52,723 bases of DNA from RGIG9151 sp963635575 (GTDB lineage: Bacteria > Bacillota > Clostridia > TANB77 > RGIG9151). Positions 1-10,400 of the stretch are shown one piece after another. The translations under genes were made by a program, and so were the position numbers. The number at the start of each line of letters is the position of its first letter. The stretch's first letter is position 1. The DNA lies in contig CAVHFU010000006.1 of assembly GCA_963635575.1 (NCBI GenBank), positions 1 through 52,723 on the forward strand, in the 5' to 3' direction. Under the pieces are notes generated by a model. That model was not told the DNA's origin. It saw nothing but the letters and a program-made list of their open reading frames with translations, and made no database searches.

Positions 1-168
1 AACCACAAGAGGAAAAGCAAAAATAATTGACAAAAAAATTAAGCTTAATTACAAGCTTAGAGCATATTTTTTATATTAATTTGATACTAAAGTGTGGAGT
101 GTGGAAAATTAATATATAGGATTTTATCAAAAATTAATCATAATAAAATAAAAAAATTTATAAATCAC

Positions 169-197
169 TTGCATATATAAAATTTAAATATTATACT
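169..197 (+). promoter_or_regulatory. Sigma-A-type promoter of the SRP RNA
   Basis: A -35 box TTGCAT (169-174) and a -10 box TATACT (192-197) are separated by exactly 17 bases. The predicted start at about 204-205 coincides with the 5' end expected for the SRP RNA. The 1-168 stretch upstream is very AT-rich and I see no gene or clear signal in it. Confidence 0.7.
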
Positions 198-204
198 AAA
201 TATG

Positions 205-475
205 TGTTACGCTAGGTGGGGGATTAGCGGTCTCTTGTACCTGAAATCCGCTATAGCAGGACTGAATGCTTATTTGAGGCCTTCAATTTTAGTATAGAAT
301 GCTATAGTTTTCATGTTGACAATTTGAGTCTTATTCAATAGAAAACCACGAACCCCGTCAGGTCCGGAAGGAAGCAGCGGTAAGTGTCATTTTTTATGTG
401 CTATAAGGGCGCTTAAATCGAGTGGAACTATTGTACTTCTTGCTAATGTTGATTGTCGAGAATAGGCTGCGTAGC
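205..475 (+). ncRNA. ffs: Signal recognition particle RNA, large (Bacillus/Clostridium) type
   Basis: This is the RNA scaffold of the signal recognition particle, which binds Ffh (SRP54) and targets membrane and secreted proteins to the SecYEG translocon. The most diagnostic part is the S-domain core at 357-384, containing GTCAGGTCCGGAAGGAAGCA. The 5' Alu-type domain is visible at 211-260 (GGGGGATTAGCGG, then TGTACCTG and ATCCGCTATAGCAGG), as in the long Bacillus scRNA. The ends pair: TACGC at 208-212 with GCGTA at 469-473, which sets the boundaries to within a few bases. The length of about 270 nt fits the large Firmicutes form rather than the short 4.5S form. A 17-spaced promoter lies just upstream. 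Location upstream of dnaX-ebfC-recR is the usual Firmicutes arrangement. Confidence 0.95.
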
Positions 476-525
476 CATAATTTATAAAGCAATTTAAGGG
501 GCTGATTATCATTAAACTGCGTAAA

Positions 526-1527
526 TTGAATTCCAATTTAAAGTTTTGGTTGTTCTTTTCGTTATCTGTTCCCACAATTACAATTATAGTATTAGGTGGT
601 TTGTTAATAAATAATATTAGTTTACTTACTCCCGTTTCGTCATATTTATTATATGCCGGAATTGTCATAGCAGGTTTTATAGATATAGCAGTTACTTATT
701 CATTATTTGCAAGAATTCAAGACAGATTAAGACAATCGTATATAAAGATAAGCGACTGGACTAATAAAATAAAGTCCGGTGACTTGACTACAAGATTAAC
801 ATTCTCGAGAGATAGTGATTTATACTATATTGCAGAATCATTTAACACAATGAAAGATGCAATGCAAGAGTTAATCGTTGAAAATGAAAATAAAATTCAA
901 GAGTTAAATGACAAGAACGAATTATTACTAAACACAAATAAAGAATTATGTGCATCTCTTGTTAATGCTATTGAAGCTAAAGATAAATACACATTAGGTC
1001 ATTCTGAGAGAGTGGCTGATTATTCTGTTCAAATAGCTAAAAGGCTTAATATGTCCGAAGAAGAAATAGAGGACATAAGAGTTGCCGGTATGTTACATGA
1101 CATTGGAAAAATCGGTGTACCTGACGATATTTTAAGAAAGCCTTCAAGACTTACTAACTCGGAATATGAAGAAGTTAAAAAGCATCCGGCTATAGGAAGT
1201 TGGATACTAAATACATTAGATTTACCTGAAAGTACGATGGATGCGATAAACTATCATCACGAAAGGTTCGATGGTAAGGGATATCCACTTGGACTAAAGG
1301 GAAAGGAATTGTCATTATCTACACAAATTGTGTCGTTGTCTGATGCATACGATGCTATGACGTCTGACAGACCATATAGAAAAGCAATGACTCATAGCGA
1401 AGCTATTGCTGAGCTAAAGAAATGCTCAAGCACTCAGTTTAATCCGGAACTAGTTGCACTAATCGAGAAAAACGGATTTACAACTCCAAGTTATGATAGT
1501 GCAGTTTCTGCGAATGCTATAAACTAA
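526..1527 (+). CDS. Membrane HAMP/HD-GYP protein, probable c-di-GMP phosphodiesterase
   Basis: This probably hydrolyses cyclic di-GMP to pGpG/GMP at the cytoplasmic face of the membrane. Two hydrophobic segments (about residues 8-30 and 40-62) form an N-terminal hairpin with almost no extracellular loop. A HAMP-like linker follows (about 62-115), then a coiled stretch, and the HD-GYP domain (about 140-320). The metal-binding HD is H191-D192 in MLHDIGKIG. The signature HHERFDGKGYP spans 244-254, so the GYP triad is intact, which in this family indicates an active enzyme. There is no extracellular sensor domain, so the HAMP region or membrane itself may sense. The first ATG/GTG/TTG codon is TTG 526, but the ribosome site AAGGGG (496-501) is about 25 bases upstream of it. 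In-frame ATC 508, ATT 511 or CTG 517 would be better spaced, so the true start is uncertain. A terminator follows. Confidence 0.85.
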   Translation: MNSNLKFWLFFSLSVPTITIIVLGGLLINNISLLTPVSSYLLYAGIVIAGFIDIAVTYSLFARIQDRLRQSYIKISDWTNKIKSGDLTTRLTFSRDSDLYYIAESFNTMKDAMQELIVENENKIQELNDKNELLLNTNKELCASLVNAIEAKDKYTLGHSERVADYSVQIAKRLNMSEEEIEDIRVAGMLHDIGKIGVPDDILRKPSRLTNSEYEEVKKHPAIGSWILNTLDLPESTMDAINYHHERFDGKGYPLGLKGKELSLSTQIVSLSDAYDAMTSDRPYRKAMTHSEAIAELKKCSSTQFNPELVALIEKNGFTTPSYDSAVSANAIN

Positions 1528-1538
1528 TGAAATGTTAG

Positions 1539-1566
1539 AGAGACGGTACTTATATCGTCTCTTTTT
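1539..1566 (+). terminator. Intrinsic terminator after the HD-GYP gene
   Basis: A perfect 7-bp stem, AGAGACG (1539-1545) with CGTCTCT (1556-1562), closes a 10-base loop and runs straight into a T-rich tract. It ends about 20 bases before the dnaX start, leaving no room for a dnaX promoter downstream of it. Confidence 0.8.
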
Positions 1567-1586
1567 TCTTTGAAATGGGGGATAAT

Positions 1587-3128
1587 ATGTCACAATATAT
1601 TGCACTTTACAGAAAATTTAGACCTACGACTTTTGACGATGTTGTTGGGCAAGAGCAGGTTATTAAAGTCCTAAAACATCAAATTCAAAATAATCAAATA
1701 GGACATGCGTATCTTTTTTGTGGAAGTCGAGGAACAGGTAAGACGTCTACTGCTAAGATATTTTCTAGAGCCATTAACTGCCAAAATCCGAAAGATGGAG
1801 AACCTTGTAATGAATGTGATGTTTGTAAGGGAATTTTATCTTCTTCAATAACTGATGTAATGGAGATAGATGCTGCATCAAACAATAGTGTAGACAACAT
1901 ACGAACGATTCGTGAAAACGTTATTTATGCACCGACACTCGCTAAATATAAAGTATATATAATCGATGAAGTTCATATGTTATCGACTAGTGCGTTTAAT
2001 GCACTTTTAAAGACTCTAGAAGAGCCCCCGGAGAATGTCATTTTTATTTTGGCTACTACTGAGCCTCATAAGATTCCGATTACTATACTTTCTCGTTGTC
2101 AGAGGTTTGAATTTAAGAGAATTACAAAGGAAGATATAGCAAAAAGACTTAGAACTGTATGTGAGAAAAATGAGGTTAAAGCGACAGACGAAGCGCTAAT
2201 GGTTATAGCACAAGCAGCAGACGGAGCTTTAAGAGATGGACTTAGTTTACTTGATCAAATTATTTCGTCAGGTGTAAATGATATTTCTGAAGATATTGCT
2301 CGTGAGTTACTCGGAATTACAAAGTCATCAGTTACGTTTACGATACTAAACTGCATAGTAAATAAAGATATATCTACGGCAATTTCTACTGTGTCCGATG
2401 TTGTTAATTCCGGAAAAGATATAAAATATTTTGTGTGGGAAATAATATCTTTGGCGAGAGATATTTTGGTTTACCAAGCAACAAAGGATACAAGCTTAGT
2501 AAATAATTATTCATCGCTAGAGCAGATTGAAGCTTTATCTTCTATCCCTAAGGAGAAGTTGGCTGAGATTATTACTTATTTTTCTGAACTAGAAAACAGC
2601 ATAAAGAATACAACATTTCCAAATGTTGTGCTTGAGTCTGCATTAATTTCTTTTATTTCAAATGATGGAATACCTAAGTCAAAAGTAGTACAAGTTGCTA
2701 CGCAACCTGTAAACAATGTGGTTCAACCTAAAGCCACGGTACAGCAAAATGCAAATCCAATACCGGCGCAACCACAGCCAGAAAGCAATGTAGAATCAAA
2801 ACCGGTACAGCAGTTTAGCCAAAGTGGAGACTGGAAAGAAGTTATAAAGCATTTAAGAGATTCTGGCAAGATGTCTTTATATGCGACTTTAGTTTCTACT
2901 ACTGCAAATATTTCAGATAATACGATAACTATTAATTTTGCACAGGCTTTTGGAAAGACAGTTGTTGAAAAATCGGATAATATGGCTACTTTGAAAAATT
3001 CCATCAACGCAGTTATGGGGCGTGATTTAGCTGTTAAATGCGTAATAAATGGAGTAACGAATACGGCAGAAGATAATGTAGCTGAAAATACCTTGCTAAA
3101 ATCGGGAATAGATGTTAATATTGTATAG
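1587..3128 (+). CDS. dnaX: DNA polymerase III subunit gamma/tau
   Basis: This is the AAA+ clamp-loader subunit that, with HolA/HolB, loads the beta sliding clamp at the replication fork. The N-terminal AAA+ module shows Walker A GSRGTGKTS near residue 46, a zinc-binding Cys set (C65, C74, C77, C80), Walker B IIDEVHML, and the sensor/arginine-finger region ATTEPHKIP followed by SRCQRFEF. A Pro/Gln-rich linker (about 365-410) leads to a tau-like C-terminal domain. At 513 residues it is similar to other Firmicutes DnaX proteins; I see no slippery frameshift site and call only the full-length product. I chose ATG 1587 (MSQYIALYRKFRP) rather than the in-frame ATG 1575, because GGGG at 1577-1580 is the ribosome site and the family begins here. 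It heads dnaX-ebfC-recR. Confidence 0.96.
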   Translation: MSQYIALYRKFRPTTFDDVVGQEQVIKVLKHQIQNNQIGHAYLFCGSRGTGKTSTAKIFSRAINCQNPKDGEPCNECDVCKGILSSSITDVMEIDAASNNSVDNIRTIRENVIYAPTLAKYKVYIIDEVHMLSTSAFNALLKTLEEPPENVIFILATTEPHKIPITILSRCQRFEFKRITKEDIAKRLRTVCEKNEVKATDEALMVIAQAADGALRDGLSLLDQIISSGVNDISEDIARELLGITKSSVTFTILNCIVNKDISTAISTVSDVVNSGKDIKYFVWEIISLARDILVYQATKDTSLVNNYSSLEQIEALSSIPKEKLAEIITYFSELENSIKNTTFPNVVLESALISFISNDGIPKSKVVQVATQPVNNVVQPKATVQQNANPIPAQPQPESNVESKPVQQFSQSGDWKEVIKHLRDSGKMSLYATLVSTTANISDNTITINFAQAFGKTVVEKSDNMATLKNSINAVMGRDLAVKCVINGVTNTAEDNVAENTLLKSGIDVNIV

Positions 3129-3158
3129 TAAATTTAGAAAATTTAAGGAGGAAACGAT

Positions 3159-3482
3159 ATGAAAGGCGGATTTGGTGGATTTCCTGGAGGAAATATGAAT
3201 AATTTAATAAAACAAGCTCAAAAGTTACAAGCAGATATGCAAAAAACACAAGCTGAGCTTGAAACTAAAGTTTTAGAAGGAAGTTCCGGTGGCGGAGCAG
3301 TTGTTGTTACTGTAACAGGTAAGAAAGAAGTTACAGGAATTAAGATAAATCCTGATGTTTTAGATGATGCGGAAATGTTACAAGATTTAGTATTAACAGC
3401 TGTGAACGACGCATTACATAAGGTAGATGAATTAACTTCAGCAGAAATGCAAAAGTTTAACATACCTAATTTACCATTCTAA
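3159..3482 (+). CDS. ebfC: YbaB/EbfC nucleoid-associated DNA-binding protein
   Basis: This is a small dimeric nucleoid-associated protein that binds DNA with little sequence specificity and is almost always encoded between dnaX and recR. The 107-residue length is typical. The N-terminus is Gly/Phe-rich, followed by a helix (NLIKQAQKLQADMQKTQ), the family's Gly-rich turn SSGGGAVVVTVTGKKEV, and a C-terminal helix ending NIPNLPF. The start is ATG 3159, preceded by AAGGAGG at good spacing. The gap to dnaX is 30 bases and the gap to recR is short, so the three genes are probably co-transcribed. The exact cellular role is not settled in the family. Confidence 0.93.
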   Translation: MKGGFGGFPGGNMNNLIKQAQKLQADMQKTQAELETKVLEGSSGGGAVVVTVTGKKEVTGIKINPDVLDDAEMLQDLVLTAVNDALHKVDELTSAEMQKFNIPNLPF

Positions 3483-3494
3483 TTGGAGGAAGTT

Positions 3495-4091
3495 ATGGAC
3501 GCTTATTTGGCACCAATTGCTAACTTAATAGAAGAATTTGAGAAGCTTCCCGGCATAGGTCATAAGACTGCATGCCGCTTGGCTTTTCACATTTTAAATC
3601 AACCGGAGAAAAACGCACGTGAGTTTTCTAATGCTATATTAGAGGCAAAAGAAAAAATACATTTTTGTAGCACTTGTGGAAATTTAACTGATGAAGAATT
3701 TTGCCCTATTTGTAGAAATGAAAAAAGGGATAAAAATGTTATTTGCGTAGTGTCCGACGTAAAGGACTTAATGGCGATGGAAAAAACGCATGAGTTTAAG
3801 GGAGCTTACCATGTTTTACATGGAGCAATTTCTCCGATAAATGGTATTGGACCTGATGATATAAAGATTAAAGAGCTTATGTCGAGGCTTAATTCAGATG
3901 TGAGCGAGGTTATTTTAGCTACTAATTTGAACGTTGAGGGAGAGGCTACTGCAATGTATATTTCAAGGCTCATAAAGCCGATGGGAATAAAGGTTACAAG
4001 AATAGCACATGGCATACCTGTTGGTGGAGATTTGGAGTATACTGACGAGGTTACTTTAACTATGGCTCTGGAGGGAAGAAGAGAACTCTAA
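3495..4091 (+). CDS. recR: Recombination mediator protein RecR
   Basis: RecR forms a ring with RecO that loads RecA onto SSB-coated single-stranded DNA during gap repair. The N-terminal helix-hairpin-helix is visible in LPGIGHKTACRLAFH. A four-cysteine zinc finger follows (C58, C61, C70, C73), then a Toprim domain (VVSDVKDLMAMEKT, and GEATAMYISRLIKPMGIKVTRIAHGIPVGGDLEY) with the conserved C-terminal EYTDEVTL segment. The 198-residue length is standard. ATG 3495 is taken as the start because GGAGG at 3485-3489 precedes it; the in-frame TTG at 3483 lies upstream of that site. It is the last gene of the dnaX group. Confidence 0.96.
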   Translation: MDAYLAPIANLIEEFEKLPGIGHKTACRLAFHILNQPEKNAREFSNAILEAKEKIHFCSTCGNLTDEEFCPICRNEKRDKNVICVVSDVKDLMAMEKTHEFKGAYHVLHGAISPINGIGPDDIKIKELMSRLNSDVSEVILATNLNVEGEATAMYISRLIKPMGIKVTRIAHGIPVGGDLEYTDEVTLTMALEGRREL

Positions 4092-4106
4092 AAGTATGAA
4101 TATTAC

Positions 4107-4135
4107 TTGATTTTAAGCTATAAAAGTGGTAAAAT
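4107..4135 (+). promoter_or_regulatory. Sigma-A-type promoter of the riboswitch transcript
   Basis: TTGATT (4107-4112), a 17-base spacer and TAAAAT (4130-4135) predict transcription from about 4142, directly ahead of the GEMM-I aptamer and 50 bases after recR. This makes the giant surface-protein gene an independent transcription unit. Confidence 0.65.
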
Positions 4136-4141
4136 GTCTAT

Positions 4142-4247
4142 ATAGGGTAAAAAATAGTTTGAAAATAGCAAACCATATGAAAATATGGGACGCAAAGCTA
4201 TCGAGACTAAGGTAAATTAGTTTACTATGTCAGTCGGGTTGCCATTA
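4142..4247 (+). promoter_or_regulatory. GEMM-I riboswitch aptamer (cyclic di-GMP-I or cGAMP variant)
   Basis: This RNA aptamer senses a cyclic dinucleotide. The conserved core is present in order: GCAAACC (4168-4174), a short stem capped by a GAAA tetraloop (CATATGAAAATATG), GGGACGCAAAGC (4187-4198), a CTAAGG block that forms the second helix with its tetraloop-receptor, and the 3' GGGTTGCC (4236-4243). The base immediately 5' of GCAAACC is A4167; in the c-di-GMP-specific Vc2 riboswitch the equivalent position (G20) is G, and A there is associated with cGAMP recognition. The ligand is therefore open. The RNA sits ahead of a terminator and a giant secreted protein, a classic place for c-di-GMP control of adhesins. 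Confidence 0.9.
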
Positions 4248-4262
4248 CTAACACGAGATAAA

Positions 4263-4297
4263 AACTTAATTGGCAACACGCCGATTAAGTTTTTTTG
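4263..4297 (+). terminator. Riboswitch expression-platform terminator
   Basis: A 12-bp stem (4263-4274 with 4280-4291, one G-U pair) closes a 5-base loop AACAC and is followed by TTTTTT. The apical bases GGCAAC (4272-4277) are perfectly complementary to GTTGCC (4238-4243) in the 3' conserved strand of the aptamer. That is a plausible antiterminator, so ligand binding would be expected to favour termination (off switch); this polarity is inferred. Confidence 0.88.
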
Positions 4298-4423
4298 TTT
4301 ACATATTAACAAACACTGTATTTATGCTAGAAAAGAACAATGTTTTAACAAAATTAATAAAAATAAAGGCTTATAACGAAAATGATATTAGAAAACTATT
4401 TTTATGATAAAAGGGAGTTTTAG

Positions 4424-7400
4424 ATGGTGAACATTATTTCAAGGAAGGCAAAAAGAATAACTGCAAGTTTTTTAGCTGTTTGCGTATTCGCGATGGCTGT
4501 TTTGCCGTACGGAAATATTTCCTTTGCGGATACATCAATACCGGCTAGTAGTGAAACGAGCATTGACATAACTATACCTGCTAACGAGAAATTAGTAATA
4601 GGTACGGAAAAGGGAACTATAACTACTGTTGATGAGCCAAACAAAATAGAAACAACGACAGAGCCAAGTAATGAAGAAAACAAAACAGAAACAACGACAG
4701 AGCCAAGTAATGAAGAAAACAAAACAGAAACAATGACAGAGCCAAGTAATGAAGAAAACAAAACAGAAACAACGACAGAGCCAAGTAATGAAGAAAACAA
4801 AACAGAAACAATGACAGAGCCAAGTAATGAAGAAAACAAAACAGAAACAACGACAGAGCCAAGTAATGAAGAAAACAAAACAGAAACAATGACAGAGCCA
4901 AGTAATGAAGAAAACAAAACAGAAACAACGACAGAGCCAAGTAATGAAGAAAACAAAACAGAAACACCAACAGAGCCAAGTAATGAAGAAAACAAAATAG
5001 AAACACCAACAGAGCCAAGTAATGAAGAAAACAAAACAGAAACACCAACAGAGGCTAACAACGAAGAAAGTAAGATAGAAACAATGACAGAGCCAAATAA
5101 CGAAGTAAACAACGAAGAAACACCACTTGAAATAGCGGGTGTCTTACTGATGAATAATGTATCATTAATGCAAAATGATAGTAGTAACAATATAGCTACC
5201 GTTTCTAATGATCCGGAAATAAGTGATTTTACAGCTAAAGTTTTAAGAGGCGAAGAAGAAGTAAATATAGGATATGCAAAACTTGGAGACACGATAGTTT
5301 TAGAATACATAGCGACAAATTGTTCAGATGCTTTGAAAGTTATTTTTGACGGGACAGAATATGTTTTAACTGATTTGACTGAAACATCTGAGATTGCATA
5401 TAAAGATTTAGGAGAGAATAAATACAGCATATCTAAAGAATTAAAAGAAGAAGATACAGTAGGAACTATTGAATTTAAATTTGAAGATGGAAATATGCAA
5501 TGGACTGCTGACACAAAAATAATTTATGATAATTCATTGCCAACTTTTGTATTCAATATTGAATATGGAAATTTAGGTGTCGGAACTGCTGTAATTAATG
5601 GTACACCAAAGGATAATAACAATATTGCAGATGTAAGTGTGTATAAAGATGAGGCTTGGAATTCAATTAGTGGAGTTAAATCCGGAGAAACATTTAAGTA
5701 TACGGTAAATGCAAAAGGGACATATAAATTTAGAGTTACAGATATTGCTGGAAATAGTTTGGAAAAGGATGTTGTAATCGAAAACGGTAACGAAGGAATG
5801 ATTGTTAGAAAGTTACCGAACAAGACAACATATTTGAAAAACGAAGAAATTTTGCTAGATGGCGGATATTTAAAAATCACCAATACATTTGGAGAGGCGG
5901 TAACTACTGACCCGAACACTGACTTGGTTTGTTTCTGTGAGGAAGGATGCGATTGTGCAGTAGATGGTGGTTGTGCCCCAAATAATGGATGCCAAAATTC
6001 TGATTATGTAATTCCTATGACTTTAGCGACAGTTGTTTCTATTGAGGAAGTAAGTACAGAGGGAATAGACACTACTAAAAAGGTTACTTTAGCATATGAC
6101 GTATATAAGCCTACATTTGAAATTATTATAAAAGACATCAATAAATATAATATAACAATGGATCCAAGTTCCGGAAAATTGTTTGAAGATGATGAGATAA
6201 CAATTAATGTAGAAATAACCAAGGCAACAGAAGATGTAGCAGATATAACAGAGAAATATTATACTTGGTCTACATTGCCGGATAATACAGGAAATGAAGT
6301 GTATACGGCATCTTTTATCGGAACTGTTCAAGATGAAAGCGATAATGCTGGAACTGCAATAGATGGCGTATTTACATATTCTAATATTTTAGACGATAGT
6401 GGCAATAATGTTGATTCCGGATTGCATTGGGAATATAAAGATGAGATGTATAGGTCTGGTAATATCAGTTATGGTAAAGATGAAATAACTTCACAAAAGA
6501 GAATAACGATAGATAGTGGAGATACAGACGGAATTATAGCATTTGAATATATGACAAATTCTCCTTCTGGTGACGTTTTAATAGTTTCTGTAAATGGAGA
6601 AGAAGTTTTAAGACGTGATGGTAAGTATTCTTGGCAGAGTTTTTCAAAGAAATTTAATGCCAATGCGGATGGTAAATATGTTATAGATTTATGCTTTTCT
6701 AGAAGTGGTGTGACTTCTGGTAGTAGCAATAACTATGTTGCAATAAGAAATCTTACTTTTACCGGTGAAAAGCAATGGAAAGAATTACAAAATGATATCG
6801 TTAAATTACTTGGTACAGATGTAGTTGGTAAGAATAACTATTTGTACATAAAGGCAGTAAACGCTAATGGCGAAAGTGCTATTGAATATTCAGGTAATTT
6901 TGAGTATCAATCGGCACTAAGAAAGATATTTATAGAAACAGTCCCTAATAATACCGTTTACTATGTTCAAAAAGACGAAACAGATTCTAATAAGTATCTA
7001 AAGAGTACATCTTCTATTGTGACCGGTGGAGAAATAACTCTAGAATATGACAAAGGAAGTTCAAAAATTCCTATGTCAATTGCTGATAATTACGGTAATG
7101 AGGTTCTTAATAGTAATGTTACAGTGTCTGCTCGTCCGTTAAAGAATTTGGGTGATGGGGCGTTAAACTCTACTGAATGGTATAATACCATAGATTTAAG
7201 ATATCCGGGAGTATGGGATATAAGAGTTTCATATAGTGAAGATGGAGTTAAAACATTCTTTGATTATTATACTATAACTGTTAACTACAATGAAACTGAC
7301 GGAAAAGCAATACTTAATGCAAGAGATGTAAAAGTTAATAAGCCCGAAATTGTAAATGGAATGGTGCCTGTGAAATGGGTCGAGGTAACTAGAGAAGTTG

Positions 7401-10400
7401 TTGAACTAGTTGATGAGGCTGATAGCCAAGTTATGAATTCGGAGAATGTGACTGAGGGATTTTGGATAACAACTACTGAATATGACACGGAATGGTATGA
7501 TTATAGCTCAAGTTCAAGGTTATGGGCTAATATTATGCTAAAAGATGACATTGCTATAAGGGAAGTAATCGAACCTAAAAATAGCAAATGGACACTTAAT
7601 AATTTAGCCGGCAAGAGAATAGATGCTTACGGAAGTATGTTTGTATGGATACCTAGATTTTCATATAATTATTCTGAAGGTGGTATTTTTAGTGTTACTT
7701 GGTCTAATGGTACAATTGATTCCTTGACAAATTCTTCATCTGCCTTTTCGTATGATAGCAAAGAACTTACCGGTTTTTGGATGGGTAAGTATGAGGCAAG
7801 TGATAATGGAGGATTAGTTGGTGTAAAGCCATATTTAAATTCAAACTTTGGAAGTGGCAACGAATCAAATTATACTGGGATAACTATGGAAGGAGCTTAT
7901 CGAAATTCTAAAGATATGCTTGAAAACAGCTCAAGTGAATATGGGATTAGTGGTGCGACTTTAAGTCACTTAGTTACTATGGCTGAATGGGATGCGATAT
8001 GTATATTAGCGATGAGCAATGAAGGTTATGCAATTTCACCAAGTAAAAATAGTTTTATCAACGGAGCCAATTCATATTCTGGTTATAATGGTAATGAAAA
8101 GGCAGATTCTAATGAAAATTCGAAAAGCAGTACGACATTCAATATGTCAGGTGTATTCGATATGCATGGAGGAGCTATTGAAATAGTTTCGGTTAATGTA
8201 TGTGACAATACTGTAGTTGGAAAAGATATAGATTTTCTTCCGTCTGTAGAATTAGATGACATAAAGGGTATGAACAACTGGTTGGTATCTAAATTGGCTG
8301 ATGAGTGGGGAATAGAGTCGACTGAGTGGAGCGATTCCCTAGTAAACGAAGATGAGGTAACAATAGAAGAAAACAATGGTATGAAATATGAATTTATTGT
8401 TGCAAGTGATGCAGAAGTTGTTTTACGTGGAGATTCTTACTATGATAATGGGACTACATGCGATGATGGAATTTTTACCACTTGGATTGATAACTGTGCA
8501 TATATAGTTGATTCTACCCCTATCGGTTTTAGACCTAGCATTTTAATCACAGAAGAGACTATTTATGAAGAACCTAAAATTACTGTTGTTAATTTAGCTG
8601 TAAAAACTTATAAGGATGGAAATCTTGTAGATAAAAATAATGTTTATGCAAGTGCTGGTGATGCTGTTCAACTTACCCTAAAACTTGATAAAGACCAAAT
8701 GAATATTTCTGACGTTATCATAAATGGAAAAGAACCTACAAGTAGTATTCCTGAACTTAGTGCCGAGAGTTCTGCGCAAGAGTGGATTCTTACTTATAAG
8801 GTAGAAGAAGGAGATACCAATGGTGCAGTTCAGATTTCTTATAAATATAAGATTCAAGGAAAGAGTGAATGGGAAGGTGGACCTAACGATGTAAATACGG
8901 TTTATGTCGATACCACTCCTGGAGACGCTGATATTGGATTGTCTAATGACAAGAAAAAGGTTGAGATAACTGTAATTGCCGGGAATGAAGGCGATTCCGG
9001 CGTTAAGGTTATTAAGGTAGAAAAAAGAGAAGAGGGAGAAGAGGAGCCGGGTAGCGATTTCTTTGGAGATGGTGGAGAAATTGTCGACTTAGGAGATGGT
9101 GGAAAGGGAAGTGTTGATATAACTGGTCCGGGAATATATTATGTATATATCGAGGATGAAGCCGGGAATACGATTATAAAGAAAGTTATCATAACTTCCG
9201 GAACAGGCGAAGGGGAATTTGATATTAATGATATTATACCTAAGCTTGAAAATATGACCTTATCAGTATTAAAGGATGGAAACTATGTTACAAATGTTGA
9301 ATGCGTTAAAAGACTTGATACTGTAAAGGTAGATATGACGTTTGATCAAGAGCTTACAGTTGGACCTATTGTATATATTTTAGGTGAAAAGGCAACTGTT
9401 AGTGGGGATGAAAACAATAAAAAATTATGGATGGCTACGTGTAATAGGGTAGGTAACCAGTACGCATATGAAGATATTCCTATTACTATTAGCGATTATG
9501 AATATTATGGAAATAAGGGCGAGACAATTATTGAAACATTTGATGATTTAAATGTAGATGGAACAGAAGGTGTTACAATTCCTTACGACGGTAGTCTTGT
9601 GAAGGCGAATATTAGTGGCCCTACTTTGTTTAATAAGAACGGTGAAACATGGGAAATTGTTGAGAATTTGGAAGCCGGAAAGGATATAGCATTAGAGTAT
9701 GTTGTTACATTTAGTGATCCGATATATACAAGAGAAAATATTGAAAGACCAGGATTGAGTAATTTAGAGGCTCCTAGTATAAATATATTGCCAAGCAATA
9801 TAGCTGTTACTACTGATAACATGACTGCTGATATAAGTGTTAGCACATTTACGGATTCTAATACAGGAAATGAAGTGCCGGAAAAGCGGATTGTTAGATT
9901 TGAAAATGTAACCGGTGAAGGAAGATTTGGATTTAGTATTGCAGGTGCAAAATATAGTGATGATTTAAGCACGTTTACAAATTATGTTGCACAGGATAAA
10001 TACGGTAATCCTAATGAACAATTTAGCACTAGTGGCATGGGTGAGGCTAATACACCTATAATAGATACACATTCTCCTGAATTAACTAGTGTATCTATTT
10101 ACAGCGATAATGAGAATTCTAAGTTCGCAAAAAATGGGAATACGATTACTGTTAAATTTGCAATGTCTGAGGAATTAGGTACATTACCAACAGTTACGAT
10201 ATTTGCAAATGATGTTGAGACTAATTACGTAGATGGTTTCTATGTTGCAGAATATTTAATTCCGAGTGATGCGGAGTATACTGAGGGGATCGTGTCATTT
10301 AGTGTTTCTAATTATAGCGATGTGTCTGGAAATGTTGGAAGTACGCTTACGCAGGATGATTTAAATTCCTCGGAAAATGTTATATACGATATAACTGCTC

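Noticed and set aside
31..77. TTGACA at 27-32 as an SRP RNA promoter
   Set aside because: No -10 box at 16-18 bases; the TTGCAT/TATACT pair at 169-197 matches the RNA start.
387..668. Minus-strand 93-codon frame across the SRP RNA 3' half
   Set aside because: It overlaps the SRP RNA and the HD-GYP gene on the opposite strand and resembles no protein.
4324..4407. 27-codon open frame between the riboswitch terminator and the surface-protein gene
   Set aside because: There is an ATG but no ribosome site, and composition is that of random AT-rich leader.
4623..5048. Second minus-strand frame of Phe/Leu/Cys repeats
   Set aside because: A shadow of the same tandem repeats, with no gene signals.
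4634..5125. CRISPR-like appearance of the 39-bp repeats
   Set aside because: The repeats are contiguous with no unique spacers and are in frame inside a coding sequence.
4420..5514. Long minus-strand open frame opposite the repeat region (364 codons)
   Set aside because: It exists only because the 39-bp repeats on the plus strand avoid stop codons in this frame; it has no ribosome site, and its product is a Ser/Leu/Val repeat mirror of the real gene.
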